A DNA stretch of 64,000 nucleotides from Alligator mississippiensis (lineage: Eukaryota > Chordata > Crocodylia > Alligatoridae): positions 64,618,716-64,682,715 of the forward strand of contig NC_081831.1 of assembly GCF_030867095.1 (NCBI RefSeq). The letters are read 5' to 3'. The position numbers and the translations under genes are program-made. Shown piece after piece: positions 1-25,920 of this stretch (position 1 is the stretch's first letter; each line of letters begins with the position of its first letter). The notes beneath the pieces were generated by a model. The model had not been told where the DNA came from, searched no databases, and was given only the letters and a program-made list of their open reading frames with translations.

Positions 1-3000
1 GCCACAAATTAAACATGATTTAAAAAAGAATGTGAACATTCAATGGATATTTCAAAGAAGTATAATTTTCTATAATTGAAGCTGCAACTGTAGAAGATAT
101 CTCCTAAGTAATAAATATGAAGGTATTAAAATAGAATTCAATAACTTTACATTTTGAATAAAAAAAAAAAAACCCTTATAGAAACCTTAATTTCTCTCAC
201 TTTTCCCCTCAGTGAGGTTTCCAGCACTATTTGGCCAGTGAGCATTTGATTTTTTTTTTTCCTATGGATTTTCATCTTCACTCAAAGATCTTGCTATAGG
301 ATTTTGTGGCTAAATTCTAAATATGGTAGTTTTGTAGATTTGCTCAGTTTGATTTTTTCAGTACTTTGTTTAAACAATTTTTAAATAATCTTTAACTCCT
401 AGGCCTATAGGTTTAGGGAACAGGAGGTTTCTTGATTATCAAGAAGACTAAACTAAGCTAGAAAAGTACTATTCATGATATATGGCCCAATGGCATGCAC
501 AGCTCCAGGTGACAAGAAAATGACAGAGCCAGTGAACCTTAAGGAAGAAAGTGGAGCTTCCTGCCCTGATCTTAAAACAATAAGGAGATTAGTGTGCAAG
601 GCAGGGAAGTGTAAGTCATAAAATGTACCCTTGGTATTGTGATCCAACAGGACATGTGATGGATAGAGTTTGTGATCATGATGATTGAAGGAGGCAGATC
701 AGGCCTGCTGGGCTTTGCTTGCTCTCTTCCTCTGTTTGCAGATTCTCTTGCATCCTGTTGTAAAGTATTATGACACCCTCCTCCTTTTATGTTTTTTTAA
801 GGCCTAAAAGGAACTAATGTCTTTTTACAATGTGTACTGCACGGCCAGAAGCTGTGTACTTATCTTTCTTTTCAAGACACAAACAAACTCTTCAAGTAAC
901 TTTCCAAATATCTCAGACCCAGAGTTTCTTAATTAAGTTTGCTCTGCAGGCAAGAGCTGGTAAATTCTGTATTGGGAATTAACTAGAAACTTTCAGATTA
1001 ATGTTTCAAAGCTACAGGTTCAGATAGGAAAAAAATTTAAGACTGTGGAAGTAACTTGAGGAAGATCCACTTAGAAGTATATGTTCTGAAGGGCATCTTA
1101 CCAATAATTTGGCACTAGATTGTTTATCTTGCTGAAATATGGCCGTTATTGATTACTTGATGTAAAAAATGCCAAGTCTTGGTAGGGTTACAAAAGAATC
1201 TCAGATATGTAGTGGCTTTTAACAAATTCCTCTGTCAGCTCAAAATAACCTGGTGTGAGTACTCAGGATAAAATTGGACTTTAAATTCATGTCCTTCCTG
1301 TTAACAAGTATTGTGTTCTTAATTGAAGAATTTGTGACTGTGTTGCTGAGCTGTTGTTAAGGTATAAACAGGACTTTCTAATAAAGATGAACTAATGCTC
1401 ATCAAGACTTAAGTGTTTTGATTGGAGGAGGGGAGGTGAAAGTATCGCAGATCTACAAGAATATTTCGTCATTTCTTGGTTTTCCAAACTGGTGGTTGTC
1501 ATCCTTATTGTACAATCATTTTAACACAACAAATTGAAACTGAAGTATGTTACACCAAAATTAAATGTTGTGGATTAGAAGCAAGCAACATTTAGTTTCA
1601 GTTCCATAGTACAAGAGTGAACTGCTGGAAGTCTAGCTCGTGTATTTTCTGTTAGGGCTTTATTTGGTGTCCTCTTTTTCCTGTGCAATCCAGAAAAAGC
1701 AGACTGATCTGTCTAGCTGTTTATACTGTCTTTTCCCATGGCATCTGAGCTCATCAAGGCCATTTCACATGAATAATATTAAGATGCCATTTTATTCAGA
1801 AAATCAACTTTCATAGAAATGGCACAGAAATACTGGAATCCTGTGATTCTCATGTATTCTTTATTTGATGCCTTCAGTTTTCCAATGTGATTTATTTTTT
1901 CTTCTTGTCAGCTCTGCAAAATCAACCTGCAGTCTCAATAGCAAGCTAAGTCCTTGTTTCCCTCTTGGGTATTATTGCTACAATTAATAATAATAAAGGT
2001 TCCATAGACCAGTCATATGCTAATTGCACAATGTAAATGTTTTCAATAGGTTTGCACACTCATATCTGCTAGAACTGGGTAAACAATTTTGTGGATGATG
2101 CAGAAGAGAATAGCATCTGGTTTTTTTTCCTGCAGCAGAGCTGGCTCTATACAGTGCTAGGAAAAGCAAGTTAATTTATGTTTTGTCATCAAAGTTGCCA
2201 GATGTGACTTTGCATACACAACCATCATGCATCTTGTAAAAGATAGTACCTTTTGTGTCCACTCAGATGTCAAAACAGCCACAATTTAAGGAAATTCAAT
2301 TTTTTTAGGGAAATTAACTATGAATTTAGAACAGTAACTCAGTAATATGCTGAGCTTCAAGCTGCCTAGAAAGTAAACATCTGACATTTGTGATTGTAAA
2401 ATTGTGAATTGTTAACCTGTGCAGCATACCATTAAGTCTTGTTTCTTTTAATACAAAATTTACATTGAGTGCAGATGAAGGGTTCTTGTTGAAGTGCGGC
2501 TACTTTCACAATGTCATAAATATTTAAATGGATCTCTTCCCCATCTCAGCTATTCTGCTCCAGTCTTGTATCAGTGCAGGATTGCTCTCTAGACAGTTAC
2601 AATTTTTTTTTTTTTTTTTACTTTACTGCAGCTCCGGGTCAAAAAAAGTGTATGTTTAAATGTTGATGGTTCAGTCCATACATAAAGTAATTGGAATTGG
2701 TCCACTTGTTTAAAAAAAACAAACAAAAATCTAAAAAACTGTTAATTGAAGAAATTATTGTGAAACCTGTTCCATATATGGAGGGAATACATTTGTCAGA
2801 GAATACAAGCTTATTTCCTTAGTCAAAAAATGAACACTTCTCTGAAATATTTGCTATGTACTTACTTGCCTGTTCATAGTACCCAAAACACTGCCCTGAT
2901 TGATGGTCTTGTGTTAACTGACTGTAGGCCTGGCTTATGTACAAATCCAGATCACCAGTGCCGTTAATGAGCAATGACCCAAATGGCCAGGAAACAGCTG

Positions 3001-5947
3001 TTGCACTTTCTGGCACTCACTCTTGCAGTCCTTCCATGGGCATAGCTCTGTGTGTAGAAGAGGATAGCAGAATCAACTCTTCAGTATTTCCTGGCCCCCT
3101 TTCTGTAGAAGTGAAAGACTACCAGTGAAACCGATGCATTTCTGCTGCAGAGAAACTTCAGCATAAAATGGAGCTGTGTTTGGGGATACTGCAGAAGTTG
3201 CCTATGCTTGGCCTACGGCCTGATTCTTTGTGGGGTATTTCAGGTGTTGCTAGCATGTGATTGTCCAAACCCTCTGATCCTTTCCCACCGGTCAGGATTC
3301 CACCTTAAAGTTTCTGCCTTAGGTCCAGACTTAAAGTTTTTCCATGTACTGGACATTCTCTTCACCAAAAAATGGTCAGAATCAATTACAGACTTACCAG
3401 CGATTGCCATTTAAGAAAACATTTATGTGAAGTGTAAATAAAGTTAATTTTCTCATCACAATATTAAAATGAAGTAATTGTAAAATATTTTCCTAGTCAA
3501 GACGATGGTAAAATAAAACTTTTTTTCCTGAAATAGTAAAACAGCAATTGTACAATTTACTGTTCCCACTGTTATAGCACTATTGAACTTCACAAAGGAG
3601 AAAGAAATAGATAAGTTGTAGAAGTTTTAATATGAAGTACCCTAAGTTAGTCTTCTTTGAGGGTTCTTTGTTTACTTGAGTCAAGCTGAAACACAAAAGT
3701 GCATGTACTGTGATGCACAGTCAGGAAATCACAATTTATGTTTAAATACCATGCACGCGCTGTTCTGTATCATACCTGGCCTTCACAGCAATGGAACCCA
3801 TTTTCTAGAGCACCCTTTGGTAAGAGTGCTCATAATGTCCCTGTCCTAGCATCCTAACATATGGGTTTAAGGTCTTTCCCTCATCCCACATGTTCAACCA
3901 GTCTTGTTGCTCTTTTTTTTTTTTGTCTTTGCTCTGTGACTTCAATTAAGTTGGCATATGTTTAGTTGATAAATATTTGTTTAGGACGACTCTAGCACAT
4001 ATGTGCATGTGTGTGTGGACTCTTAGTCTGATTTTCTTTGCAGGTGGAGATGGTTAAAATTCATGCTTTGTGCCCTGAGTAAACTTGCCTACATTGGCAG
4101 CTTCATGGAAGAAGTCTTGAGGGCTTTGACATGTAACAGCATTCTTGTAAGAGGTGTGGTACAAGTGTCATGTAATGTCAAGTAGTTCTTCTGGGTCTTT
4201 GTCCAAGAAGCCATAATATCAGTTGCAGAAGTGTGTGGTCATTCAGTTTTGGAAGGGTTTTTTTAGGATCTTAGCCTGCAGAAGAAACATTTGCATTTAT
4301 CAGCAGTAGTGGTTTTCATATCCTTTGCATGCAAGACAAATGGCAAGGTACTCTTAGGTGTATTCAAAAGGTTGTCTTTTGGATTTTAAGATGCTCAGAT
4401 CTTGTGTGCAGGAAGAGCCTGTGGAGCTGGATTCTTTTGACTAGTGCTTAATGGAAAACTGTCAGGAGTGAGCTTAAAGTTCCCATAATTGAAGTCCCAC
4501 AGTTCTCTGCTGTAATGGGGGGTTGTTTCTCTTTACTTAGTTCTCCCTTTATTCTTAATCTCAGTTTCCTTGGACCCAACAGAAGGATGGTTCCAAAGAA
4601 GGATTCAGAAAGGATGTCTCTTTCAGCATCTTTCTCTGGCTACTTTGCTATGGTTTCTTGCTTGAACCAAAGCAAGGGTCCTCTCTCCTTTTACTCTTGC
4701 TCTTCTTTGTTTTGTTTTATCCACTTTTTTCTTTCATAGAACAGGCTGTCAGAACACCTTCACTAGCTAGCATCCTGCCCCTGTGCTTTTGTATCTGTCA
4801 AGCCATGTTTGTTTTTAGGAAAAGGTAGACTTCAGACTGAAAACTCTGTCAATGTAGTTGGTCAGAAAGACACTGCTTGAAGTCTACAGTTTTGTCCAGC
4901 TAGATCACTGGTGGCAGCTGGCTGTATAATTCTGTGATCATGTTAACAGCACAGTTAATGTGGCTGGGAAGCAACAGAAGCTGTCCTTTTAATTGAGTAT
5001 TTTCAAGTTCTGTATAGTTTTGTTGACCAGGAAAGGGGTGAAGGGACATCACAGAAACAGCTGCCCATCTGTCAAGAATCCATTAACTGCTCCAGTGATT
5101 CCAGTGAAGTGGTTATTTTACTTGGGGATCTAGACTTCATTTTAATTGAATCACTGTTATACAGGGTTTTTTCCAGCTATTACAAAATATCAGATGAAGG
5201 AATTCTTGAATGGAAATAAGACCTTGTGAGTCTATAGTTAACCTTAACATGCAGTTCTTCTCACAATAGACTAGTAGATGTTAAATTTTTCTTTTGTGTA
5301 AACAGCCACTACAGAAACAGTGCTGTGCCAGAGCTTTACCAAATCTTCAAGTAGCACGATTCCTATATTAGACTCAAAAGATGGCCAGGATTCGTACTTC
5401 TGCGTCTTGAGACGCTGGAAACATAGGAAGGACTTTGAGTTCAATGAGGGACACCACTTTAATCAGCAAATATTCTTTGGGTAAACAGTAAACTTCAAGG
5501 TGTACTATTGTCTAGAAGTCTCAGCTTCTGTTTTCATCGTTGGGGTTTGAAGTTGGTTCTCTAGTTGGCTTTCTGGCTTGTAAGGGTAAGGCACAACTTA
5601 TTTTTTTCCCCCTCCTAAAGATTTCCTGTTCTGTCCCACACAAAGTTGAGTGGATGTGGGAAATTTCAGTCCAGGTGTTGTTAACATTCTAACAATTTAA
5701 ATAAAACTTTTCTGACTTTCTGGAAAGTATTATTTTGCCTCCTACACCTGAACTGTGCCTGAAAGTTGACCCACTTTTGAAAGTCTTTCAGAGTAAAGTT
5801 CCATCTGTGAGTGTTCAAAATTGCCTGTCATTTGAAAATCTTAGCAAAAATTTTACCATGGATTTCTTCCAGAATAAGTCGGTTCTCAAGAAAGAAAACT
5901 TGTCAGAACAGGAAGGCTTCAGAACAGCAACCTACTGTACAGATTGG
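1..5947 (+). other. CHIC1 intron, AT-rich, no exon or repeat recognised
   Basis: No splice-flanked segment here resembles the expected upstream CHIC1 exon (the FGLSNKF region). Only short random ORFs, T-runs and A-runs are seen. No LINE or DNA transposon was recognised. Confidence 0.5.
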
Positions 5948-6398
5948 TAGGGACCTACCTAATTCATGGGGGCTGCTCCCCAATTTTACAGACAGAACAC
6001 GGGCCCAGGAAGCTATTTCGTGGGCAAAGCATGGCAGGCCTCCCATGCCTCTGGCCAAGGGGCCCCATCGCTCTACCCCTCGCTGCTTATTGGCTGTGGG
6101 GGCTGCCTGGCATGTGGTCCCACCCCTTGCTAGTGATTAGCAGAGGGCTGTCTATCATGCAGATCCCACCGCTCACCTCTGATTGATGGAGAAGGGTGGG
6201 GCTATGACAGGCAGCCCTCACAGCCAATCAGTGGTAAGGGTTGGGGATGGCAGCCATACAGGCAGCCCCTTTCCCCCCTGCCCTGGCAAGCTGCTGCAGC
6301 GCTCTAGTGCCCCCCCCCGTTGGTTGCCCCCCACCTCCCCCTCCAGATTTTGTAGACATTGTCGTATTTTGCGAAATTTCAAATTCAGTATGTCCCTA
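5948..6398. mobile_element. hAT-like non-autonomous element, 451 bp
   Basis: It starts TAGGGACCTAC and ends GTATGTCCCTA, which are near inverted matches of each other. The interior is GC-rich and contrasts with the AT-rich intron. Flanking octamers CAGATTGG and CAAAAAGG match at 5 of 8 positions, so the target duplication is decayed or uncertain. Confidence 0.55.
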
Positions 6399-19370
<12,972 letters not shown>

Positions 19371-22300
19371 GAAGCAGTATTCAGTCTTTCATGTTACCTG
19401 TCATTTCCTACCCTTAGTGCCTTGTAGATGATTTTGGAAAGAAGATGGCCTACTTTGCTGTGATTTAGAAATGGTCTTTGGTAGAATATCTTCCTCGTGA
19501 TGTTATTTTCTTTTGTTTAAGAAGAAAACAATTTGCACATTTTTTATGTTAAACAAGGCTTCTATGTTGCACTCTGAATTTTTAACGTTAACAAGAACTG
19601 ATATAGTTGCCACTAAGGATCTAACATCAGTGCTGCTTAAAACTTGTTCTGAGCATGCTGCCTTATTCATTTCTATACTTGCTGTTTCTAAATGTACATC
19701 CTAACTCCATATCATACTGTATTTCATCCTAAGTGTCACATTCCTATAAATCCTCTGTAGAAACATCTAGGTAAGCTTTTGGTAGTTACTGATAATTTTA
19801 CTATAACTTGCTTGCATAGGACTTGCAATTAACAGCACTGGTTTTGTCCTGCACTTTGCAAAATCATCATTTACATTAGAGGGTTAATTATTTTACCCAC
19901 TATGGATTTGTAAATATTGATTATTTGCATAATATGAAGTGTGGTATGCCAAGGTTTACATGTAATATAGCTCTTAATATTGTATTGCCAACAGTTCTAC
20001 AGATTTGTTAGCATCCTTCTAATTGTATGGACCCATTCACATACCATTATTATGGTGAAGCCATAATGAGTTTGTACATACTATCAGGTGTAGGATTCAG
20101 TTGCACTTTGCTTTAGTAAGTGGATTAAAAATGTGTAGTGTTTCAGGTGTCTTGGTTAGCACCTGAAATAGATGCAAACTATTTTAAGGTTCTTTTTGGA
20201 AAAGTTACATTCATGGAGCAAACTGCAACAGCTATTACTATCAGAATATCCTAAAAAACGTATTTTTAGAACAAGAATATGTTTAAATCAGTTTTTTTGT
20301 TGTTTTTTTATTTAAACAAAGAAACATTTTCAGTAATTGAACACCTCTGTCACAGCTAAAGGCAACTACTTTGGACAGTTAAATCAATACTACAGAAACA
20401 TTTAACTAATTTTTCTAACGCAACAATACCAGATGGTATATGTTTAAGCAGTTAACTAAACTGGCTTTCTTTGTAGACTGTACTGTTAAAAGCAAAGAAA
20501 TTCCACCACAAGTCTGAGACTCATTTGAGAATACTCAATTGTGTGGATGTGAGTCAGTTTAAAGAGTTTATATCTAAAAATGTTGGTTGGTTGTACTCAG
20601 CCAATGGCTGAAGAACCAAAACGGTTTTCCTGGAATCTACAAGCTCGTTCAGAAGACTTCTTGCTTTGCCTGATTGGTTGCAAGAGCTCTCCCCAAACTC
20701 TGACTTGTAGAAGATCAGATTGGGAGCAAATGGAGAATAACTGCCAGGCCCTTTGCCATTTCTAGCTAGGAGTTAGGGGTAATTGAGAAGAACAGATGTT
20801 GTCAAATAGGGGGAACCATAAAAGGTTTGGGTTTTTTTGAGCGGCAATGAATTTTATTTTTCTCATCACCATAACTTAGTGTTCAGGCATTGCTTTGCAA
20901 TTATTTTGGCTCCTTTTAACACCTAAACAGCTTCTCATATTCAGCTTGTTTTCCTTTTAATGTATCTCTACCCTTTCAGTATGGATTTATGAACCCTAAA
21001 GAAGTATTTGTTAAAGAAGTATTTGTTAAACCATTGCATTTTCGTAGCTGCAGTTGGCAAAAGTTCTAACAGACTGTTTTGTCAGTTGTGAGGGATAACA
21101 GGCCAGTTGCAGGAATATTGTCCACTTGGAGTCAAATTCCTCACCATATTGCTTGTCTCACAGCTGAGAAGCAAGAAACGTCTATGCATGTGGTACAGCT
21201 TTCGTTCATCACTGCGAAAAATGATGCGTCAGGCTGTGAAACTTAAACACTAAAGTTAGTTCTTTCTTAGCTTTGTACACATTTCCATTAATGGATCAGT
21301 GGCAACTAATGGTCCAACTACATTTAAGTATGTTAAATTTTAAGTACAAAACCCCTCCTAAATAGTATCAGAATACAGTGTTGGCTATAGTATGCAGCTC
21401 CAACTTTCACTGAGTCCCCATAACAATACATACTGCTATATTTTGTTTCTTCGACGTATCTGTAAGAGGTGGGATTTGGAGAGCATGCACAGAGACTAAC
21501 CATGCATAACAACTGGAATAGCATGCTTAAGTCTATTTATTTAACTTCGAATTAGGGTTTTGAACAGCAAGTGTTGCCAAAAAAGAATAACTATAAGATT
21601 TTGATAGCTTAAACTCCCAAATTGTATAAGACTTAATGTTATGCTAGAGCATGTTAATTGTGTTCTTGCCTTCTCTTCCTCCCTCCCTTTTTTTTTTTAA
21701 GTCATAGTTCAGAAACCCCAGTCACCTTTCATGTGAATGATTTTATATTTTCAAACATTCCTTTTCAGCTGAGGGGACAGGCAAGCCAAGGAGAGTTTGT
21801 GATGTTGCCAGTGGTAGTAAATGCCAAGCACTCCTCAGTATTGTGGCCAATAATGATCCCATCATCCCCCGTTTTAGGAGCCAAGTCTCTTCTTGACTTC
21901 AGGATATGGAGCTCAAAATGTTTCCATCTGACTTGCGATGCATTTTTATGAAACCATGCCAGGCTGAGAGAGAATATCATGAGCTTCCCCAGTTAATATT
22001 GAATATTAATAAGCCTTGTGTTTAAGTGCATAAATTCTATAGATTTTTCTGCATGTCAGGTTATTTTGAATTTTTATCTTCTCCCTGTAAAAAGTTAAGT
22101 GAAAATAGACACCTAAGTAATGCCTGACCTTTTGGCTATATTAGCAACTTGTCAGGAGCATGACAGCCAAAACAGCAGTTTACAGCAAACCTCATCTTTT
22201 GGTAAATAGGATTGATCACAGCATGCAGTATTCTTTTGAATCTATAAATCATAGATCCCATTTCTTATCTTAAGATGCAGTCAACTGTAGGTGGTGCTGT

Positions 22301-23306
22301 AGCTTCTGTACTGCATTCTGCCTACCCATCCTCTCTTGACTACACTTGGCATGAACAGGAACATTCAACTGACAGTTTTCAGTGTTACAAAATAGTAAGG
22401 TATTCAGATATGAAATTGTAAAACCTATTCATGGCAGGCAGTTAATAGAGGAGAGGTCTGTAGCAGTACAACAAAGTGGTTACATAATGTAGTAAAACGG
22501 AAGAGAAAGTGCCTTGACTTGTTTGAACAAGAATTGATGATACTGTACATAAGGGAAAAAAGAACTAGAAATTATCTGAGGTCTGAGTTTCAAAAAAAAA
22601 GCAGGTCTGGAAACACTGTTTACCGAAGTCTTGTTTATTTCTATATCACTAGTTTGAGCCTTATTTCTTTTTTCAGATTTGTTGTGTATTAGGGAGTGTT
22701 ACAATGTTATAGAATATTGTCAGAGCAGGAAAACCCTTCGTCTGCTGACTTCAGAAATTAATTTCACCCTGACCTAAAGAAATGTTTAAGACCAATGTAA
22801 ACATATATAGAACGTTTAGATTTGATTATGTATGAGAGACTAGGAAACAGGATTCATTTTTGCTGAATTTAGTGTAGCCTTGATAAATACAAAAGTTCAT
22901 ATGCTTCTCTTAATAAGTACAAGAATTCATATGCAAAAACATGGATATGTGCGTAATAGTGTCCCATGATGACCGTTTACTACAGTTACTTGTAAACACA
23001 CTAGCATTTGAGCAATAAAAATGTCAAACTGTTAATATTCAATGTAAATAGTTTTGACCAGTTTAGTAAAGAATGTTATGTGATACTCTTGTTCTACAAT
23101 ATTTTTTTGTTTTTCTGTTTTGGTGTTTTTATATAGTTGTAACATTATTTGCGTCGCATTTTTAAAAAAATGGTTTTGTTTTAAGTTGTACAAAAAGCAT
23201 TTTTTAAATTCAGTCCTTAACATTTTTATTCTGTTTACAAGTAAATTGCCACTTTTTTTTAATAGGACCTTGCCTTGAAGTTTGTTTGTTGTTTTTTTTA
23301 AATAAA
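19371..23306 (+). other. CHIC1: CHIC1 3' UTR, probable, about 3.6-3.9 kb
   Basis: The sequence after the stop codon is AT-rich, and no CR1 or hAT copy was recognised in it, unlike both flanks. No long ORF looks real. Two canonical AATAAA signals occur near its end, at 23014-23019 (followed by a T/GT-rich stretch at about 23100-23150) and at 23301-23306 (followed by a GTGTGTGTG run near 23453). The true 3' end cannot be fixed without transcript data. Confidence 0.55.
23014..23019 (+). terminator. Candidate CHIC1 polyadenylation signal AATAAA
   Basis: This is a canonical hexamer in an AT-rich context, with T-rich and GT-rich sequence 80-130 bp downstream. A second AATAAA at 23301-23306 competes. 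Which one is used is not visible from sequence alone. Confidence 0.4.
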
Positions 23307-24099
23307 CTCCAAAATAAGTATTGTCTCTACAATTTACTGAATTCATCTGTGCCATTAAAGAAGCTGGGATTTGGATCTGGTTAATCTGAATCGATTTTCA
23401 AAATGTTTATTAGAATTAAATTTCAAAGTGGAAAAATATGCAACTAGTGCAGCGTGTGTGTGTGGAATTGGATAACACCTTTTTGCGCCCGTTGCTGCAG
23501 TTGCATTTATATTTATTTTTGGTTTTAAGAGGTATGTCATCTTTCTGATCTAGCTGGCTCAGCTCAGTCGCTTCTTCCCTACTATGTTTGCCTGTCCAAA
23601 TTACCAAGAGTTAGCCAACTCCAAAGACTGCTGCAGCGAGGAAGATGCAGGCTGTGGAATCAAATTCATCAGGGTTGAACCTATATTTCTTGATGGAAAG
23701 TGTCCAGTTGGTATAGAGAGCCTTTTTTTAAAGAACAGTTTTACTCTTGGCCCAGAGAGCTTTTTCTACCATGCTAGTGTTGGAGCAAGCTACAATCCTC
23801 TTTTCATTTCCAAGGTATCTGTGAAGCCTGCTGCATTTTGAGTTGTGTTGTGAAGTGTGGTATTTCCCTTCTGCTACAGTTCCACCTTCAGGAAAGCCTT
23901 AACTGATAATGAGAACATGCTTGTCAAATGTAACACCATGTTTCCTACCTGCCAGCTGAACATGCAGTACAGTGCCAGATCCTGTATAGGTTGATAGACT
24001 GTTAAATAATATTTCATATACCAAGTCATCTTGGCTTTCTACATAATGGAAAAGGTGTGTCTTTGAAAGAGGCATGTGTACACACAGCTGAAAAGGAAA
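23307..24099 (+). other. Intergenic, CHIC1 to FIP1L2
   Basis: No conserved exon recognised. An 86-codon open stretch (23584-23841) has no features I can assign. Confidence 0.4.
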
Positions 24100-24501
24100 G
24101 CACTGCTCCCTAGGGCATTCCCAACCACACCCTGCCACATGCACCCCCTTACCACCCACACTGTATACGGTAGGACTGTATTTTGAGCTGTTATGCAGTC
24201 CCCTCTAGATACTTTAATTCAAATATTTTTGTACTGATTTATGTAGATGTTTTATTTTTTGTATATGATTTCAGGTTTTTTTCCCAGTTTCAAGATTGCA
24301 GCACCCTCCCTCTCAAAAGGAGGACTTCTGGGGCAAGGGGAGGGACTTCTGGTGGCAAAGATCAGGGGGGTAGGATTTCCGGTCCTAATATGAAGACTGG
24401 AGATGGGGCAACTGTCAAGGGACAGGGTTACCCATGCAGCCCTGAACAGCTCACCAAAACTCAGTAAGCAGCCCTCTGCCCAAAATAATTGCCCACCCCT
24501 G
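24100..24501. mobile_element. hAT-like element, left-truncated, about 400 bp
   Basis: The right end ...AAAATAATTGCCCACCCCTG and the inner text (GCAAGGGGAGGGACTTCTGG, then GGTGGCAAAG) match the right part of the elements at 35864-36723, 39261-40561 and 43887-46411. The left terminal repeat is missing, so no target duplication can be paired. Confidence 0.7.
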
Positions 24502-24572
24502 CTCTAGGCTCATAACTTTACATTTTTATGCAATTAAATTTCTTACCATTTTTATTACCCTAGCCCTCAAGC

Positions 24573-25517
24573 TAGTCTATAAGATGTCAATCTAACCTCC
24601 TTTCTGATGGACTGAAGCCCTGCCATGAAGCACCTACTTACGGACATGATGAGAACAGACCTGGGGGGAGGGTGGCTGGGGAAGCAAGTGAGGGACTGCC
24701 TTGGTCCTAGATTGCCTTGAGACAGCCTTGGGCGGCCAGATACTGTTCATACACCAAGCTGACAGTAACATTTGCAGCCATTAGCATCTCTCGCTGTCCT
24801 CAAGACATCTGAGGCCTTATGAGTGGACACCTAAACTCTTTAAAGTTTGTCAAAAGTAAAGCAAGGTTTTGAAGACTTTCATGTGCAGTTAAAGATCACA
24901 ATATTGTCAGTATTGTTGGTTTATGTCTTGCCCATCAGGCTATTGCACAAAATGTGCATGGCATGGACAGACTGATTAATGGCTGGGAGTTTCTCCAGCC
25001 ATCCAACTGTTACTGTTTGTCACTACAGAACAAACTCAATTTGTCCTTTGTGTACAAAGCCATGGAAGATGTCTGGGAAGACAGGAGACTGCACCAATCC
25101 CTAGGCTGCCATGCACTGTTTAATCACTTTACACCTCAGCAGTGCATACAATGCCTCTTTAGTCATTTGAATGCTGCGTTTCTACACCACTGTGGGATGC
25201 AGATGAGTAAGAGTTGGAATAAGCTCACCATCGCTACCAAGACAGCCATCAAAAGATCTTACTATCCCTGTAACTAGGCCATACACAGTTCAAGTAACTC
25301 TGCGTTCCCTGTACTCACAACAGAGTAAGACTGCAATTTACAGCCTCCCTTGACCTAGACATATGCCAAGTCTTTTCCGCTGCCAACTGAGATGAGATTT
25401 TGTCTCCTGAAGGGTTGGGCATTAATTGTGTTGCCTAATTCAGTTCAGGAATAAATTAAATGCAGCATGCAGGGCTTCAGTCCATCAAAAGGCAGGTTAG
25501 ATTTACATCTTAGACTA
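24573..25517. repeat. Inverted-repeat unit, about 50-bp arms around 845 bp
   Basis: The left arm at 24573-24623 (TAGTCTATAAGATGT...CTGAAGCCCTGC) is found inverted at 25469-25517 with a few mismatches. The enclosed DNA includes a 107-codon ORF at 24954-25277. Sequence right of 25517 (TTTTCATAAGCAGAG..CTTCATCAGATGCT) looks like a dispersed repeat. Likely a DNA transposon or foldback unit, family unknown. Confidence 0.6.
24954..25277 (+). CDS. Unrecognised 107-codon ORF inside inverted repeat
   Basis: Open from ATG 24954 to TAG 25277, with a protein-like composition (several Leu, His, Cys and Trp; segment VYKAMEDVWEDRRLHQSLGC). I do not recognise the family. It lies between inverted arms at 24573-24623 and 25469-25517, so it may be a fragment of a transposon-encoded protein, a processed pseudogene or chance. 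No splice or regulatory support was seen. Confidence 0.25.
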   Translation: MHGMDRLINGWEFLQPSNCYCLSLQNKLNLSFVYKAMEDVWEDRRLHQSLGCHALFNHFTPQQCIQCLFSHLNAAFLHHCGMQMSKSWNKLTIATKTAIKRSYYPCN

Positions 25518-25920
25518 CCTAAATCAGAGATATATGCATAAGTTTTCATAAGCAGAGGGCTTGCTTCATCAGATGCTGTGAAGGGACTTGCAAGAAGCAG
25601 AGCTGCTAAATAGAAAATGATTAGAATATGAAGAGTAGGGAAGGAGGGAGGAAAGAAGAGGGAGCACTGCTGAGACAGGCAAGGGTGGTAGGAGAGAGAA
25701 AAACAAAGCAGTTAGCCCATGGGTTAACTGGCTGGCTTAAATGACTTAAAAAGTTCAGTAGATATTTCTCTTAAGACATTTCAACACTGCCTGGTATGGA
25801 TGTCATTCCAGAGGGCTCAAGGAGGATAAAAGTCTGAATGTGAGATATCTCTAAAGGGCATCTCTGGCTTACTCCATAGGACAAAGCACCAGGATTCAGG
25901 AGTCCTTGGTTCTTTTCCTG

